Shown piece after piece: positions 52,079 through 61,715 of a DNA stretch of 64,000 bases. A program made the translations under genes and the position numbers. How positions within the stretch are numbered: the stretch's first letter is position 1; the number at the start of each line of letters is the position of its first letter. The notes beneath the pieces are model-generated. The model was not told where the DNA came from, did no database searches, and saw only the letters and a list, made by a program, of their open reading frames with translations. This DNA is from Cyclobacteriaceae bacterium. Its GTDB lineage: Bacteria; Bacteroidota; Bacteroidia; Cytophagales; Cyclobacteriaceae. The DNA lies in the NCBI GenBank assembly GCA_958296015.1, contig CATQIH010000013.1, positions 186,001-250,000 of the forward strand, given 5' to 3'.

Positions 52079-52267
52079 ATGAATTTTTTTATGAACTCAA
52101 TGTACAAAAGCAAAAATTATAGTACTCCAATTGGGTCTACAAGTAGTATCAAGCCTAGAGGAGTACACCACACCGTATCGTACGCTGTATCTTTTAATGA
52201 TACATGGTCACACATCAAAAACGAACTGAAAAAAACCTACTCACAAGAGCAAATGCAATTGCAATAG
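52079..52267 (+). CDS. Small protein of unknown function
   Basis: A 62-residue, polar, basic protein starting MNFFMNSMYKSKNYSTPIGS and ending with the helix SHIKNELKKTYSQEQMQLQ. No signal peptide and no known motif. It has its own -7 box 20 bp upstream and its own hairpin terminator 25 bp downstream, so it forms a compact independent transcription unit, which supports that it is real. The middle section STSSIKPRGVHHTVSYAVSF looks like a structured segment. Confidence 0.55.
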   Translation: MNFFMNSMYKSKNYSTPIGSTSSIKPRGVHHTVSYAVSFNDTWSHIKNELKKTYSQEQMQLQ

Positions 52268-52291
52268 TCTCTACTGATCTTTGAAATATTC

Positions 52292-52325
52292 TGGAGCTGT
52301 TGCATGTCAATAGCTCCATATTTTT
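52292..52325 (+). terminator. Terminator of the small gene
   Basis: TGGAGCT / AGCTCCA stem (52292-52298 with 52312-52318) followed by ATTTTTAT. In the other direction it may also serve tsaC, which ends 30 bp away. Confidence 0.7.
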
Positions 52326-52353
52326 ATGTGGTTTTCTTAATTCTTTTGCCACA

Positions 52354-53325
52354 TTATTTATGCTCTGCCGCAGCCCTGATCAGTCTGTCGTTGATGGCAT
52401 TTCCCAGGCCATAATCAGGGACAAGTTCTGCCAGAATGTAGTCTATCGGCAATTTGTCCATTTCCCGAAGGGCATAAAAAAGCTTCTGAGCAGCTTCTGT
52501 CAGATCGCCGGTAGAAGACAAGATAAACTGCCTCTGTTCTGGCAGTTGCGGATAAAAATCCTTAAAGGTAAGTAGGGCTATTTTACTTGCATCGTATTTT
52601 GATATCAGTTCATCCAGGTTACCAATAATTACCTTTTTGCCGGGAGCATAATGGCTGGTAAGCATGCCCGGCGCATTCGGGTTTTGTTCTTTTGCATTAT
52701 TTTTTACCATAAGATGTGCTTTGGGTATCACTTCCTGCAATTCCTCAAGGCTCTTGCCGCCCAGCCGATATACAATAACCTGCGTTCCCTCAAAGCCTAC
52801 AATCGTAGACTCAATACCTACCTCACACCGGCCCCCGTCCAGAATATAGGGAATTTTATCGCCCAACTGTTCTTCCACATGGGCTGGCGTGGTAGGGCTG
52901 ATATAGCCAAAAGGATTGGCACTTGGAGCTGCCAGTGGAAAGTCTAGCATCGCCAGTAGCTCCAGGGTGAGCGGGTGGCGTGGTATCCGAATGGCCACAC
53001 TACCCGAACCAGCCGTTACAATGTCGGGTACGGCTTTGGTTTTGGGCAGTAGCAACGTCAAAGGACCAGGCCAAAACGCTTCGGCCAGTAGGCGGGCATT
53101 GCGCGGAATTTCCTGTACATAGTGCTGTAGCTTATCAATGCTGTCGGTATGCGTGATCAGCGGATTAAAAGACGGGCGGTTTTTAATGGCAAATATTCTG
53201 GACACCACCTCTGCATCAAATGCATTGCCCGCCAGGCCATAGACCGTTTCTGTGGGTATGGCTATAACTTCTCCGTTTTGTAGTAACTGACAGGCTCTGC
53301 TGACATCTTTCGCTATTTCAGCCAT
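52354..53325 (-). CDS. tsaC: L-threonylcarbamoyladenylate synthase (Sua5 type)
   Basis: A 323-residue enzyme from the ATG at 53325. The YrdC core shows GEVIAIPTETVYGLAGNAFD, IFAIKNRPSFNPL, VAIRIPRHP, PLAAPSANPFGYISPT and ILDGGRCEVGIESTIV; the last 110 residues are the Sua5 C-terminal domain (GMLTSHYAPGKKVII...). It makes threonylcarbamoyl-AMP for t6A37 in tRNA. The gene is single. In Bacteroidota the long form is usual. Confidence 0.94.
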   Translation of the reverse strand: MAEIAKDVSRACQLLQNGEVIAIPTETVYGLAGNAFDAEVVSRIFAIKNRPSFNPLITHTDSIDKLQHYVQEIPRNARLLAEAFWPGPLTLLLPKTKAVPDIVTAGSGSVAIRIPRHPLTLELLAMLDFPLAAPSANPFGYISPTTPAHVEEQLGDKIPYILDGGRCEVGIESTIVGFEGTQVIVYRLGGKSLEELQEVIPKAHLMVKNNAKEQNPNAPGMLTSHYAPGKKVIIGNLDELISKYDASKIALLTFKDFYPQLPEQRQFILSSTGDLTEAAQKLFYALREMDKLPIDYILAELVPDYGLGNAINDRLIRAAAEHK

Positions 53326-53351
53326 GTATTTTATTTTAAAGTTCAAACTTT

Positions 53352-54101
53352 TTAACAGTTCTCTTCCAGAGCGGCTTTTGCCTGCTCAAAGCCTGTATCC
53401 AGGGCCTTTCGGAACAGCAGGCAGGCTTCTTCGGAATGTTGCTGTTGCGAGGCGATCATACCCAGCCAGTAGTAAGCTTCTGCATAGTCAGGTTGCATAG
53501 TCAATACTTTGGTAAGTGCTTTTCGGGCTTCTTCTTCTTTTTCTAACAGCAGGGCAGTTTTAGCCATGTTAAATTGTGCCAGCACATCACTACTGTCCAG
53601 CTTAACGGCAAATTCAAAGTCGTGCAGTGCCAGATCGTAGTTTGCCAAACGATAAAACAAGACTCCCCTGTTGACATAGATATCTTTGACATTAGGCTTC
53701 AGGCTGATGGCTTTCGTATAATCCTGCACAGCTTCTTCGTAATTTTTAATCTCCTGACGAGCATTGCCCCGGTTGTAGTAGGGTTTGTATGAGGTGCTGT
53801 CGATCGCGATAGACTTTGTGAGGTCTCCGATAGCCAGACCATATTTTTGCTGTTCAAAATAACCCACAGCACGGCCATTGTAGGCTTCAGCAGCCATTGA
53901 GTCCTTGTCTGCTGCACGCGAAAAAAGCGATATGGCACGTTCGTAATCGCTGCTTTCCAGAGCGTGGCGACCTTCCTGCATCAGGGCTTCTGTATCCGGA
54001 GAACAAGACAGCAGACTGGTACAAGCCAGCACCAGGGGCATTGTAAAAAAGCGTGATGCGCGTGTTGTTATAAATTGAATTAACGTATCTTTCAAATGCA
54101 T
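53352..54101 (-). CDS. TPR lipoprotein
   Basis: A 249-residue lipoprotein from the ATG at 54101; the signal is unusual in having a long basic N-region (MHLKDTLIQFITTRASRF) before the lipobox LTSLLSC. At least five TPR units follow (AEAYNGRAVGYFEQQKYGLA, YKPYYNRGNARQEIKNYEEA, KDIYVNRGVLFYRLANYDLA, ...). Protein-protein scaffold at a membrane face. It ends 26 bp before tsaC and may be co-transcribed with it. Confidence 0.82.
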   Translation of the reverse strand: MHLKDTLIQFITTRASRFFTMPLVLACTSLLSCSPDTEALMQEGRHALESSDYERAISLFSRAADKDSMAAEAYNGRAVGYFEQQKYGLAIGDLTKSIAIDSTSYKPYYNRGNARQEIKNYEEAVQDYTKAISLKPNVKDIYVNRGVLFYRLANYDLALHDFEFAVKLDSSDVLAQFNMAKTALLLEKEEEARKALTKVLTMQPDYAEAYYWLGMIASQQQHSEEACLLFRKALDTGFEQAKAALEENC

Positions 54102-54371
54102 GTCATATTTTGCTTGAGTCAGAAACAATTGAGCTGCAAAACTAGCCTTAAAAAGCCTAAAAAAGTTGATATTTATATAAAAATATGTACGTTATATAGG
54201 CTGTTGAGCGATCTCCAAGCGTAATTTTCAGGGCCGTATCAACCGAATACATTCAAAATTAGGGGGAGACCATTTGACATTACATAAGCTATTATAGCCC
54301 TGATTGTTGATCTGAAAATACTGTGTTACATTCGGCTATCGTTTACATATTTGAAGCCGCCAACAGATAGC

Positions 54372-54722
54372 ATGAAAATTAAAATCGAGCATTATAAGAA
54401 TCTGGTCGCCATTGCCGCAGCCGATGGATACCTCAACAACAGAGAGAGAGAGTTTCTTTCAGAAAGAGCGCAGGAACTTGGTTTGAAAGAAGACGAAGTC
54501 AAAGCGATCATGGCGGAAGCAGACATACTACAGTACAGTGTGCCTTTGAATTCGGAAGATGCAGAAGACCAGCTCAATGAAGCGGTATTTATGTCTATCA
54601 TAGATGGCGACATTGCCGAGCAGGAATATCAGCTTTGCCTGACACTGGCCGACAGGCTGGGAATAGATAAAGAATATGTGGATGAAATGGTGGATACCGT
54701 CAAAATGATGTGGTCTAAGTGA
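54372..54722 (+). CDS. TerB-like helical protein
   Basis: A 116-residue protein beginning MKIKIEHYKNLVAIAAADGYLNNREREFL, the TerB fold start with the acidic DG(Y/x)L/xxxE site, repeated later as VFMSIIDGDIAEQEYQLC. TerB-like proteins are all-helical and may bind metal; their role ranges from tellurite resistance to stress signalling. It is a stand-alone gene with a strong bidirectional terminator after it. Confidence 0.78.
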   Translation: MKIKIEHYKNLVAIAAADGYLNNREREFLSERAQELGLKEDEVKAIMAEADILQYSVPLNSEDAEDQLNEAVFMSIIDGDIAEQEYQLCLTLADRLGIDKEYVDEMVDTVKMMWSK

Positions 54723-54755
54723 AATATATGATCTTGTTAATGTTTTGTTGTGAAT

Positions 54756-54786
54756 AGAAAAAGCGGTAGATCGAACCGCTTTTTCT
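54756..54786. terminator. Bidirectional terminator between terB-like gene and icd
   Basis: AGAAAAAGCGGT / ACCGCTTTTTCT, 12 pairs and a 7-base loop, T-runs on both strands; the two flanking genes are convergent. Confidence 0.92.
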
Positions 54787-54825
54787 GTTGCTGACAAGAT
54801 ATATTACCGCACTTTGCCAGTTTTA

Positions 54826-56052
54826 TTACATATGTTCGATCACGCTATCACCAAACGCTGAGCATTTGAGCAGCGTGGCACCGTCCATCAGGCGTTCAAA
54901 ATCGTAGGTCACTTTCTTGTCGCCAATAGAGCCTTCAATGCCTTTGCTTATCAGGTCAGCGGCTTCGTGCCAGCCCAGGTAGTCGAGCATCATGGCACCG
55001 GAAAGCATCACCGAACCGGGGTTTACCTTATCCTGACCGGCATATTTGGGTGCCGTGCCATGGGTGGCTTCAAAAATAGCATGACCGGTAATGTAGTTGA
55101 TGTTGGCACCAGGAGCGATCCCGATACCACCTACAATCGCTGCCAGCGCATCAGAGATATAATCGCCATTCAGGTTGAGCGTTGCCACCACATCATATTC
55201 AGCCGGGCGAAGTAGAATTTGCTGTAGAAAAGCATCGGCAATCACATCTTTGATGATAATCTGATGACCGTCCTTTTCAATCACCTGCCACGGACCACCT
55301 TCGTAGTCTTTAGCACCAAACTCATTTTTTGCCAGTGCATAACCCCAGTCGCGGAAAGCACCCTCAGTAAACTTCATGATATTGCCTTTATGCACCAGCG
55401 TGACAGACTCGCGCTTCAGGCTAAATGCATATTCGATGGCCGACCTCACAAGCCGCTCGGTACCTTCTTTAGAGACAGGCTTGATGCCATAACCAGTCGT
55501 GTCGGGGAAGCGTACTTTTTTGAATTTGTCGGGAAAATTAGTCTTCAGCAGTTCGGAGAATTTCTTATTCTCCTCAGTGCCTTCCTGAAATTCTATGCCT
55601 GCATAAATATCTTCGGTATTTTCACGGAAGATGATCATATCTGTAGCTCCCGGATCCTTCACAGGCGATGGCGTACCTTTGAACCAGCGGACAGGGCGTA
55701 CGCAAGCATACAGATCAAGTTCCTGACGAAGTGCCACGTTCAATGAGCGGATGCCGCCGCCCACAGGCGTAGTCAACGGGCCTTTGATGCCCACCAGGTA
55801 CTCACGAAAGTCGGCCAGGGTAGACTGCGGTAGCCATTCGCCATTCATGTTGTATGATTTCTCACCGGCATATACTTCTTTCCAACTGATTTTCTTTTTG
55901 CCGCTGTAAGCTTTTTCTACGGCAGCATCCAGTACTTTTTTGGAAGCAGGCCAGATATCCACGCCTGTGCCGTCGCCTTCGATAAAAGGAATGATAGGTT
56001 GGTCAGGCACTTGCAGCTTTCCGTCCTGGATAGTGATTTTTTGTTCGCTCAT
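54826..56052 (-). CDS. icd: Isocitrate dehydrogenase, NADP-dependent type
   Basis: A 408-residue enzyme of the bacterial type I form. [36 protein letters not shown] (phospho-loop Ser), [35 protein letters not shown] and [19 protein letters not shown] are all present; the last contains NADP-type residues. It converts isocitrate to 2-oxoglutarate in the TCA cycle. The length is close to E. coli Icd (416). Confidence 0.96.
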   Translation of the reverse strand: MSEQKITIQDGKLQVPDQPIIPFIEGDGTGVDIWPASKKVLDAAVEKAYSGKKKISWKEVYAGEKSYNMNGEWLPQSTLADFREYLVGIKGPLTTPVGGGIRSLNVALRQELDLYACVRPVRWFKGTPSPVKDPGATDMIIFRENTEDIYAGIEFQEGTEENKKFSELLKTNFPDKFKKVRFPDTTGYGIKPVSKEGTERLVRSAIEYAFSLKRESVTLVHKGNIMKFTEGAFRDWGYALAKNEFGAKDYEGGPWQVIEKDGHQIIIKDVIADAFLQQILLRPAEYDVVATLNLNGDYISDALAAIVGGIGIAPGANINYITGHAIFEATHGTAPKYAGQDKVNPGSVMLSGAMMLDYLGWHEAADLISKGIEGSIGDKKVTYDFERLMDGATLLKCSAFGDSVIEHM

Positions 56053-56291
56053 CGGTTTTTCAATTTAATGTAGATAGAAAAAAATGAACCGGCAACTTAG
56101 TGCATTTTGCGCAGTTTAGCGAAGTATTTGTGCCTTTTCCAGACTTACCACATAAAGTTGACTTGTATGTGACGCTGCTTTTTGTGAAAGTATGCATTTT
56201 GTGCTTACCAGAAACGCTTAATATGCAACTATTGCAGCCCTCGAACCTTAGTATCGGGAAAAGCGTTTATTTATCAAAATACAAAATGATT

Positions 56292-56490
56292 ATGAGATAG
56301 CTTACAATTAGAATTGCTGATAACAAGTTTGATACTTTTCTGAAGTTTAGCAAAACGCCAGACTATATTAAGGTAGAGGATATGGAAGATCAGGCTCTGG
56401 AAGAGTTGCAAAATAGCGTCAAACAAGTGAAGCTGATGTAGGAAGGTAAGTTATAAACAATCTGCCAAAGGCTTCTTTAATAAGCTATAA
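56292..56490 (+). pseudogene. Decayed small antitoxin gene
   Basis: Read in one frame from ATG-AGA at 56292, the translation is (M R stop) LTIRIADNKFDTFLKF ... MEDQALEELQNSVKQVKLM (stop) EGKL, then after one extra T it continues KQSAKGFFNKL and ends at 56490. The pattern matches short Bacteroidota antitoxins that start with xLTIRIxDxKxxxFLxF and end xQGLKxVKLMxEGKLKxxxAKxFLNEL. Both stops are TAG where the family has Gln, so each needs only C-to-T. No toxin gene follows within 100 bp. Confidence 0.7.
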
Positions 56491-56597
56491 TATTATCTCT
56501 CTGGACGTGATCTTGCATCAGAGAATGGGAAAAAAGGCGCAAGTTTAATGATAGCATAACTTGCACCAATGCGAAATCAATGAAGAAAAACCGCGTC

Positions 56598-57555
56598 TCA
56601 TCGCTTTTTCAATGGAAACATAAATCCTGCTGTAGTACTGATTACCTGCGTTTTTGACGTTTCTGAAAACACATCTTCTATTCCTTTGATGTATCTTATC
56701 TCTGCTACAAAATCAGACTCTTTGGCTGGGATAGAGATACCCGCTCCTATTTGAAAGCTCTTATTTGTCTGGTTGTTAATTTCCCGGTTTATGTTTCTTC
56801 TGAATCCATTAGGACTATTTACTGGCTTTTTGGTGTCGATACGAATTTTGCCTAAGGCAAAATCAAAACCAACGCCACTATTCACAAATACATCAGTACC
56901 TTCATTATTCGTTTGAAGTCTTAACAAAAGCGGTATTTCAACAAAATCCATTTTTACATGTGTATCCGTTCGTTTCCGGTTAAAACCTGTATAATAATTA
57001 TAGGTATCGCCCTTTTGGGTATAGTATAATTCTGTTTGAAAGGAAAAGTGGGGAGCAAACTCGTTGTTGTATGCTGACCCAATAGTAGGAAGAGGAGAAA
57101 GAAAACCTCTGTCATTATAACCCGCTTTGTGGTCTTTGATGTTGAATATATTAATGCCAGCTCTAAAACCAAGTTTTTGGTTATTTGCTAGTTTCTCAAG
57201 CGTGTGCCACGTATTAGTTTTGCCAGCAGATTTTAAATCATAAGACAACGTGAAGCCAAATGATCGGTGTCTTTCTTTAAAATTACTGCGACGTTCCGGA
57301 TAAGCTCTATCATAGGGTCGTGTGTGGACAAAGCCAGCCGAATAGTAAGTTGAAAGCATAAAAGGTGCAAACAGATAAGCAGCACCAAAATTTATTCCTA
57401 TATGTGTTGTATAGAAGAAAGATTTTTCTCCAAAACCATTGCCACTGTTGATGCTGTTGGCAAATCCTACTTTTGTTTTGTATTCAGATTTACCCTTTGT
57501 TATCACAGGATCTCTATCATCAAGAATAGCAAACTTACTCCAATCATAAACATAA
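56598..57555 (-). pseudogene. Outer-membrane barrel gene, 3' part, cut by an IS
   Basis: The frame encodes an outer-membrane beta-barrel (about 318 residues after the IS border): YVYDWSKFAILDDRDPV..., TTHIGINFGAAYLFAPF, GFRAGINIFNIKDHKAG, PHFSFQTELYYTQKGDTYNYY, KMDFVEIPLLLRLQTN, with a terminal STTAGFMFPL. The start at 57611 lies inside the IS and is not native. If the IS and one TAA are removed the frame joins the upstream part (58411-58792) exactly: ...GNSL-YVYDW. No signal peptide remains on this half, so it cannot be exported. Confidence 0.8.
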
Positions 57556-58407
57556 GAGCATGTTTTGAATTGTAAAAAAGCGGGAGTCAAGCTAAACTTG
57601 TAGTTGACCAAAACTAAAGTTTATGCAAGAAAAGTTTCATGAACTCCTTGACTCCCAATGGGAAATTATAGAGAAAGTACTAGACGACCAAAGGGAAAGA
57701 CAGCATAGTTTGCGCACCATTATAAATGCTATACTATGGATCAATTACACAGGATGCCAATGGAGGAATCTGGATAGTAAATATCCACCTTGGCAAAGTG
57801 TGTATTATTATTTCCGCAAGTGGAAGTTTAATGGCATGTGGGAAGAAATTGTAGATGTCTTAATTGTGAAAGAACGTCGTAGACAGGAGCGTGAGGATAG
57901 CCCTAGTTTGTTGGCTTTTGATAGCCAAAGCAGTAAAAAGGTGGCTTTTATAGACTTAGATACAGGTATTGATGGGGGAAAGAAGGTGAATGGACGCAAG
58001 CGACACTTAGCTGTAGATACACTGGGATTACCTTGGGCTATCTATGTATCAGCGGCCAATGTTTCAGATAACCAAGGTGGCTGTCAGTTGATAGATCAAC
58101 TCAAAGGAAAAGTGCCACGTATGCAAAAGATTGCTGCTGACCATGGCTATAAAGACACGTTCATTGATTATATCAATGAGCAGACCAACTGGGAAGTAGA
58201 AATTGTACAAAGACCAGAATCAACCAAAGGGTTTGTTCCTGAAAAGAACAGATGGATGGTAGAAAGAACCTACGGTTGGTTCAACTTTAGAAGGCGTTTG
58301 TGTCGTGATTATGAGAAAACCGCAGAATCTTCTGAAGCGATGATTAGAATAGCTACTATTTCTTTTTTAATCAACAGATTAGCTTCATAATATTTTAAAA
58401 CATGCTC
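57556..58407 (+). mobile_element. Complete IS5-family insertion sequence, 852 bp
   Basis: The terminal inverted repeats start GAGCATGTTTT at both ends (13 of 14 bases match). The 3-bp direct repeat TAA flanks it (57553-57555 and 58408-58410), as expected for the IS1031-like branch of IS5. One transposase gene spans most of it, on the strand opposite to the disrupted barrel gene. The ends and frame are intact, so the element is probably still active or recently arrived. Confidence 0.9.
57623..58390 (+). CDS. IS5-family transposase
   Basis: A 255-residue DDE transposase. The DUF4096-like N-terminal part (INAILWINYTGCQWRNLDSKYPPWQSVYYYFRKW) is followed by the catalytic core: Asp100 in LLAFDSQSS, Asp173 in AADHGYKD, Glu214 in WMVERTYGWFNFRRRL, with GGKKVNGRKRHLAVDTLG between. 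All three catalytic residues are present in a single frame without the frameshift common in some IS5 groups. It cuts and joins the element ends. Confidence 0.95.
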   Translation: MQEKFHELLDSQWEIIEKVLDDQRERQHSLRTIINAILWINYTGCQWRNLDSKYPPWQSVYYYFRKWKFNGMWEEIVDVLIVKERRRQEREDSPSLLAFDSQSSKKVAFIDLDTGIDGGKKVNGRKRHLAVDTLGLPWAIYVSAANVSDNQGGCQLIDQLKGKVPRMQKIAADHGYKDTFIDYINEQTNWEVEIVQRPESTKGFVPEKNRWMVERTYGWFNFRRRLCRDYEKTAESSEAMIRIATISFLINRLAS

Positions 58408-58410
58408 TAA

Positions 58411-58792
58411 AGAGAATTACCTGATAGTCCGTATGCTAGATAAGGTTCGGCAAAAACTTGATATTTTTCATTGAGGCTATAAGCTAGGTGTATAGGAAGT
58501 TCTACATAGTATAGCCTTTTTTTGCAGTCGACACATCGCCATAATTTACCTTCCCTCCTTTTCCTGCCAACATCAATTGTGGAGTGATCGTCCAGCGATC
58601 AGATAAGGATAACTGGTAAAACCAACCAACCTTTGGCATTAATACGTGACCTGTCTCAACACCAAAATTATCAGGATTATCAACAAAGCTAATAGTATCC
58701 TCATGCAACCCTATCACAGGACCGTAACTGACTTGTCCGTATCTATGAATTTTTAACAAAAGATAGGTAACAAAAAACCATAACTTTTTCAT
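58411..58792 (-). pseudogene. Outer-membrane barrel gene, 5' part, frameshifted
   Basis: Begins MKKLWFFVTYLLLKIHRYGQ (weak signal), then VSYGPVIGLHEDTISF and LSDRWTITPQLMLAGKGGKV. At the A7 run (complement of 58517-58523) the frame is lost; with A8 it would read STAKKRLYYVELPIHLAYSLNE... up to the IS border. So two lesions hit this gene: the IS and a one-base homopolymer loss. The full protein would have been about 440 residues with an outer-membrane PorT/OmpA-barrel-like fold. Confidence 0.75.
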
Positions 58793-58879
58793 GCTTTTTT
58801 TGCAGGAAAATTGGGCTTATAGCGCATGAAAAAAACCTGAACACTCATAAAAACTTACTATGAAAGCATATCTTCCCTT

Positions 58880-59899
58880 TCACAAGAAACTCACATCCTC
58901 ACTAAAAGATATCTTCATCAGGCTATCCAGGGCCTTCTCTACGGGTAGGTCTTCAAACAGCACTCTGTACAACATGCGGGTGATGGGCGCGGCTACGTCG
59001 TAGTAATCGGCCAGTTGCTTTACAATGCGGGTCGTATTGACACCTTCGGCCACTTCTTCCATGTGCTGTATGATCTCACTAAGGGTTTCTCCTGTAGCCA
59101 GCCGGTAGCCTACGGTATAATTACGGCTAAACTTGCTGGAGCAGGTAGCCACCAGATCGCCTACGCCCGCCAGTCCGATGAAAGCCTCGGTGTTGCCGCC
59201 CAGTGCTTTGCCCAGGTAGATCATCTCTACCATGCCTCGGCTGATGAGCAGGGCACGGGCATTCTCTCCCAGACCCAGGCCGCTTAAAGCTCCAGAGGCG
59301 ATAGCGATGATGTTCTTGAGCACTCCGCACAGTTCGATGCCTATCAGGTGTGTGTTGCCATATACCTGGAAGCGGTTGGTGCGAAGCAGCTTTTGCCCTA
59401 CCCTGATCACCTCGTCAAAGTGACTGGCTACTACGGTGGCTGCCGGTTGCCCTTCTGCCATCTCATGCGATAAGTTAGGGCCTGCCAGGCAGCCTACCCG
59501 CACTACCACACTTTCTTCACAGATCACCTCGCTCATGGTACGCACCTGCTCCCGGGAGAGGGGAGCTTCATCTTGAGTTTTGATGTCCAGTCCTTTGGTG
59601 CCGTGGATGAGTATATGGTAGGGATGCAGATAGGGAGAAAGGTCCATGATGGTATTACGGAAGCCGGAAGAGGACACCACGGGAAATATAACGGCGCATC
59701 GGTCGGCCAGGTACTCCAGATCATTGGTAGGTATGATGTTTTGGTGTAGTCTGTATCCGTTTCTGCTCCGTGTCTCCTGCATTTCTGCTACCACTTCCGG
59801 TCGGCGCGCATATAGCAATACCGATGTGTTTTCAGCCAGAATATTGGCAACTACCGAACCAAAGCTACCTGCGCCTACTACGCCAACTTGTTTGTGCAT
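58880..59899 (-). CDS. gpsA: Glycerol-3-phosphate dehydrogenase [NAD(P)+]
   Basis: A 339-residue enzyme from the ATG at 59899. NAD site VGAGSFGSVVA (8-18), substrate site GCLAGPNLSHEMAEGQPAA, catalytic Lys in GVLKNIIAIASG and the GLAGVGDLVATCSSKFSRNYTVG block are complete. It reduces dihydroxyacetone phosphate to sn-glycerol 3-phosphate. It begins 4 bp after the acyltransferase gene, so supply and first acylation of glycerol 3-phosphate form one operon. Confidence 0.95.
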   Translation of the reverse strand: MHKQVGVVGAGSFGSVVANILAENTSVLLYARRPEVVAEMQETRSRNGYRLHQNIIPTNDLEYLADRCAVIFPVVSSSGFRNTIMDLSPYLHPYHILIHGTKGLDIKTQDEAPLSREQVRTMSEVICEESVVVRVGCLAGPNLSHEMAEGQPAATVVASHFDEVIRVGQKLLRTNRFQVYGNTHLIGIELCGVLKNIIAIASGALSGLGLGENARALLISRGMVEMIYLGKALGGNTEAFIGLAGVGDLVATCSSKFSRNYTVGYRLATGETLSEIIQHMEEVAEGVNTTRIVKQLADYYDVAAPITRMLYRVLFEDLPVEKALDSLMKISFSEDVSFL

Positions 59900-59903
59900 G
59901 AAT

Positions 59904-61622
59904 TTATCTTTCCAAATGTTGTTTGATGGCCCGGTCAAGGTGATAGCCTTCCAGGCGGTTATGGTAATAAAACAGCAGTTTCATGTCCAGAGTGATGATG
60001 TTGCCTGCTTTGTTTCTGAGCAGGGGCCGTTTGGCATGGTACATCCCCACATTGTCCAGCCCATGCTGAATCACCTCGTCCAGATCGCCTTTCAGGTGTT
60101 GGGCTGTATGGATTTTGCCCTGGCTTTCCAGTACAAATATAGCTTCCCGAGTTGCCCGGCACACCTGCCTGAAGTCCTCATAGGCAATCTGCTGATCTTC
60201 CTCCGGCAACCGCAGAAAGTTGTAAATATCCAGGGCCGGGTGCCTGCCTTTAAATATCTCAAAGGCTACAAAGGCTACCAGGTGGCTGGAAAACACACGG
60301 TTAATCCTATAGAAAGCCTGTGAAATCCTTTCGCCCAGCATACGGGTATACTCTTCTTCCCGTTGCTTGTCGTGGGTAATCTTTGTGCCGCTGCAAAAAT
60401 ACTCACGCACGCTGATGTGCTGCCCGTGCCTGTCCAGGCTTTGCCCTTCCTCATCTACGTAGTTGCCCAGCAAATCCATACCGCGGCCAAAGCTAACAGA
60501 AATATCAGAGCCTTTGGTAAAAAACTTGACCAGAAACGTAAGGATGCGGTAGGAAGTGGTGGAACGGTCGCTATCGATGTAGTAGCGTTCCTGTCCTTCG
60601 CTGCTGAGGTAGTCGTTGATCAGGCTGGGAGCTTCCAGCACAAAGTGGTAGTTGAGTGCTACAGGCACCACAAATATCTTCTGCGCCGGTTTACCAGTCT
60701 GTTCACTACGTTGGTAGCTGATGCGCTGTGCTTCCAGGGCTGTGCCCAGCAACCCCAGCTTAAGCTTGTCTTCCATGCTGCCGGAGCGTGAGCGGGTGCC
60801 GCCGGGAAAGAACAGGCTGTGCGTGCCCCATTGCAGTGCCTGGCTGGAATAGGCTTTGAGTGTTTCGATATAAATCTTGTTTTTCTTGCGCCGGTCTACT
60901 TTGTAAGCTCCCAGACTATTCATAAAATAGGCAATCACATCAATGTTGAAAAGGTTCAGTCCTGCTCCATAGATAAATGGCGGCAGCCCTAGCTCATGGA
61001 TCACCCAGCCGATCAGGATGGAGTCCAGGTTGCTGAAATGTGTAGGTACCATCACCACGGTGCCTATGCGAGCCAGTTTGCGCAGGTGCTCGGTTTCGCC
61101 CACAATATTGATCTTATCTCTGAGCTTATACTTGGTACTGAACAGCGACCGGAAGCCTTTGACGCGGGCAGCGTTCAGCAACCGGGAAAAGCCAAAAGTG
61201 ACCGCCCGGCGTGCAAACTGATAGTGCGAAGGCCGGAACCTGCTGGCAATCTCATGGGCATAGCGGCTCACAATATCAAGCAGTAATTGCTCTGCCTCTT
61301 GCTGCTGGCTGTATTGGCTGGCCGACATATCCACGAGCCTGTCTTTGATATCCTTCCAGAACTTTTCTTCATCCGGCGGGTCTACAGCCCAGGGCATCTG
61401 CCGGATGCGTAACCCCTCTTTATACAGCGTTGTTTCCAACTCATCAATTAGTGCTTCCATCGACACGGCACTTTCCCTGATGCGGCGGACACTGGCCTGT
61501 ACGACCTGCCTGATAAACTGCTCCTGCTTTTTGCTCAGCAACACGATCGGCCATTCCCTGCGCCTGGGAAGGATAGGCACATAGCCTGTCTTCGTCTTTT
61601 TGATTCTCCTGATCGTCTTCAT
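59904..61622 (-). CDS. Glycerol-3-phosphate acyltransferase-like protein (PlsB type)
   Basis: A 572-residue protein from the ATG at 61622; the frame can be read from 61709 but there it runs against the tpx leader. Acyltransferase motif I is HFSNLD (195-200), motif II GAGLNLFNIDVIAYFMN, motif III FFPGGTRSRSG (271-281) and motif IV VPVALNYH. These PlsC/PlsB-type motifs and the large size suggest the first acylation of glycerol 3-phosphate. It is transcribed with gpsA. Confidence 0.85.
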   Translation of the reverse strand: MKTIRRIKKTKTGYVPILPRRREWPIVLLSKKQEQFIRQVVQASVRRIRESAVSMEALIDELETTLYKEGLRIRQMPWAVDPPDEEKFWKDIKDRLVDMSASQYSQQQEAEQLLLDIVSRYAHEIASRFRPSHYQFARRAVTFGFSRLLNAARVKGFRSLFSTKYKLRDKINIVGETEHLRKLARIGTVVMVPTHFSNLDSILIGWVIHELGLPPFIYGAGLNLFNIDVIAYFMNSLGAYKVDRRKKNKIYIETLKAYSSQALQWGTHSLFFPGGTRSRSGSMEDKLKLGLLGTALEAQRISYQRSEQTGKPAQKIFVVPVALNYHFVLEAPSLINDYLSSEGQERYYIDSDRSTTSYRILTFLVKFFTKGSDISVSFGRGMDLLGNYVDEEGQSLDRHGQHISVREYFCSGTKITHDKQREEEYTRMLGERISQAFYRINRVFSSHLVAFVAFEIFKGRHPALDIYNFLRLPEEDQQIAYEDFRQVCRATREAIFVLESQGKIHTAQHLKGDLDEVIQHGLDNVGMYHAKRPLLRNKAGNIITLDMKLLFYYHNRLEGYHLDRAIKQHLER

Positions 61623-61715
61623 ATGCTCACCGTGGTATTCTTTGTCTGTATGGCTATTATAAACAATATGCGATTGCACTTGGTTAAAATATCTCACGTA
61701 AACCACCAAACCGCT

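Noticed and set aside
56100-56300. 66-residue frame between icd and the antitoxin remnant
   Set aside because: No ribosome-binding context, no recognisable motif, and it overlaps the start of the reconstructed antitoxin gene.
57556-57611. Start codon at 57611 for the barrel protein
   Set aside because: It lies inside the IS; the native upstream coding sequence is on the other side of the element.
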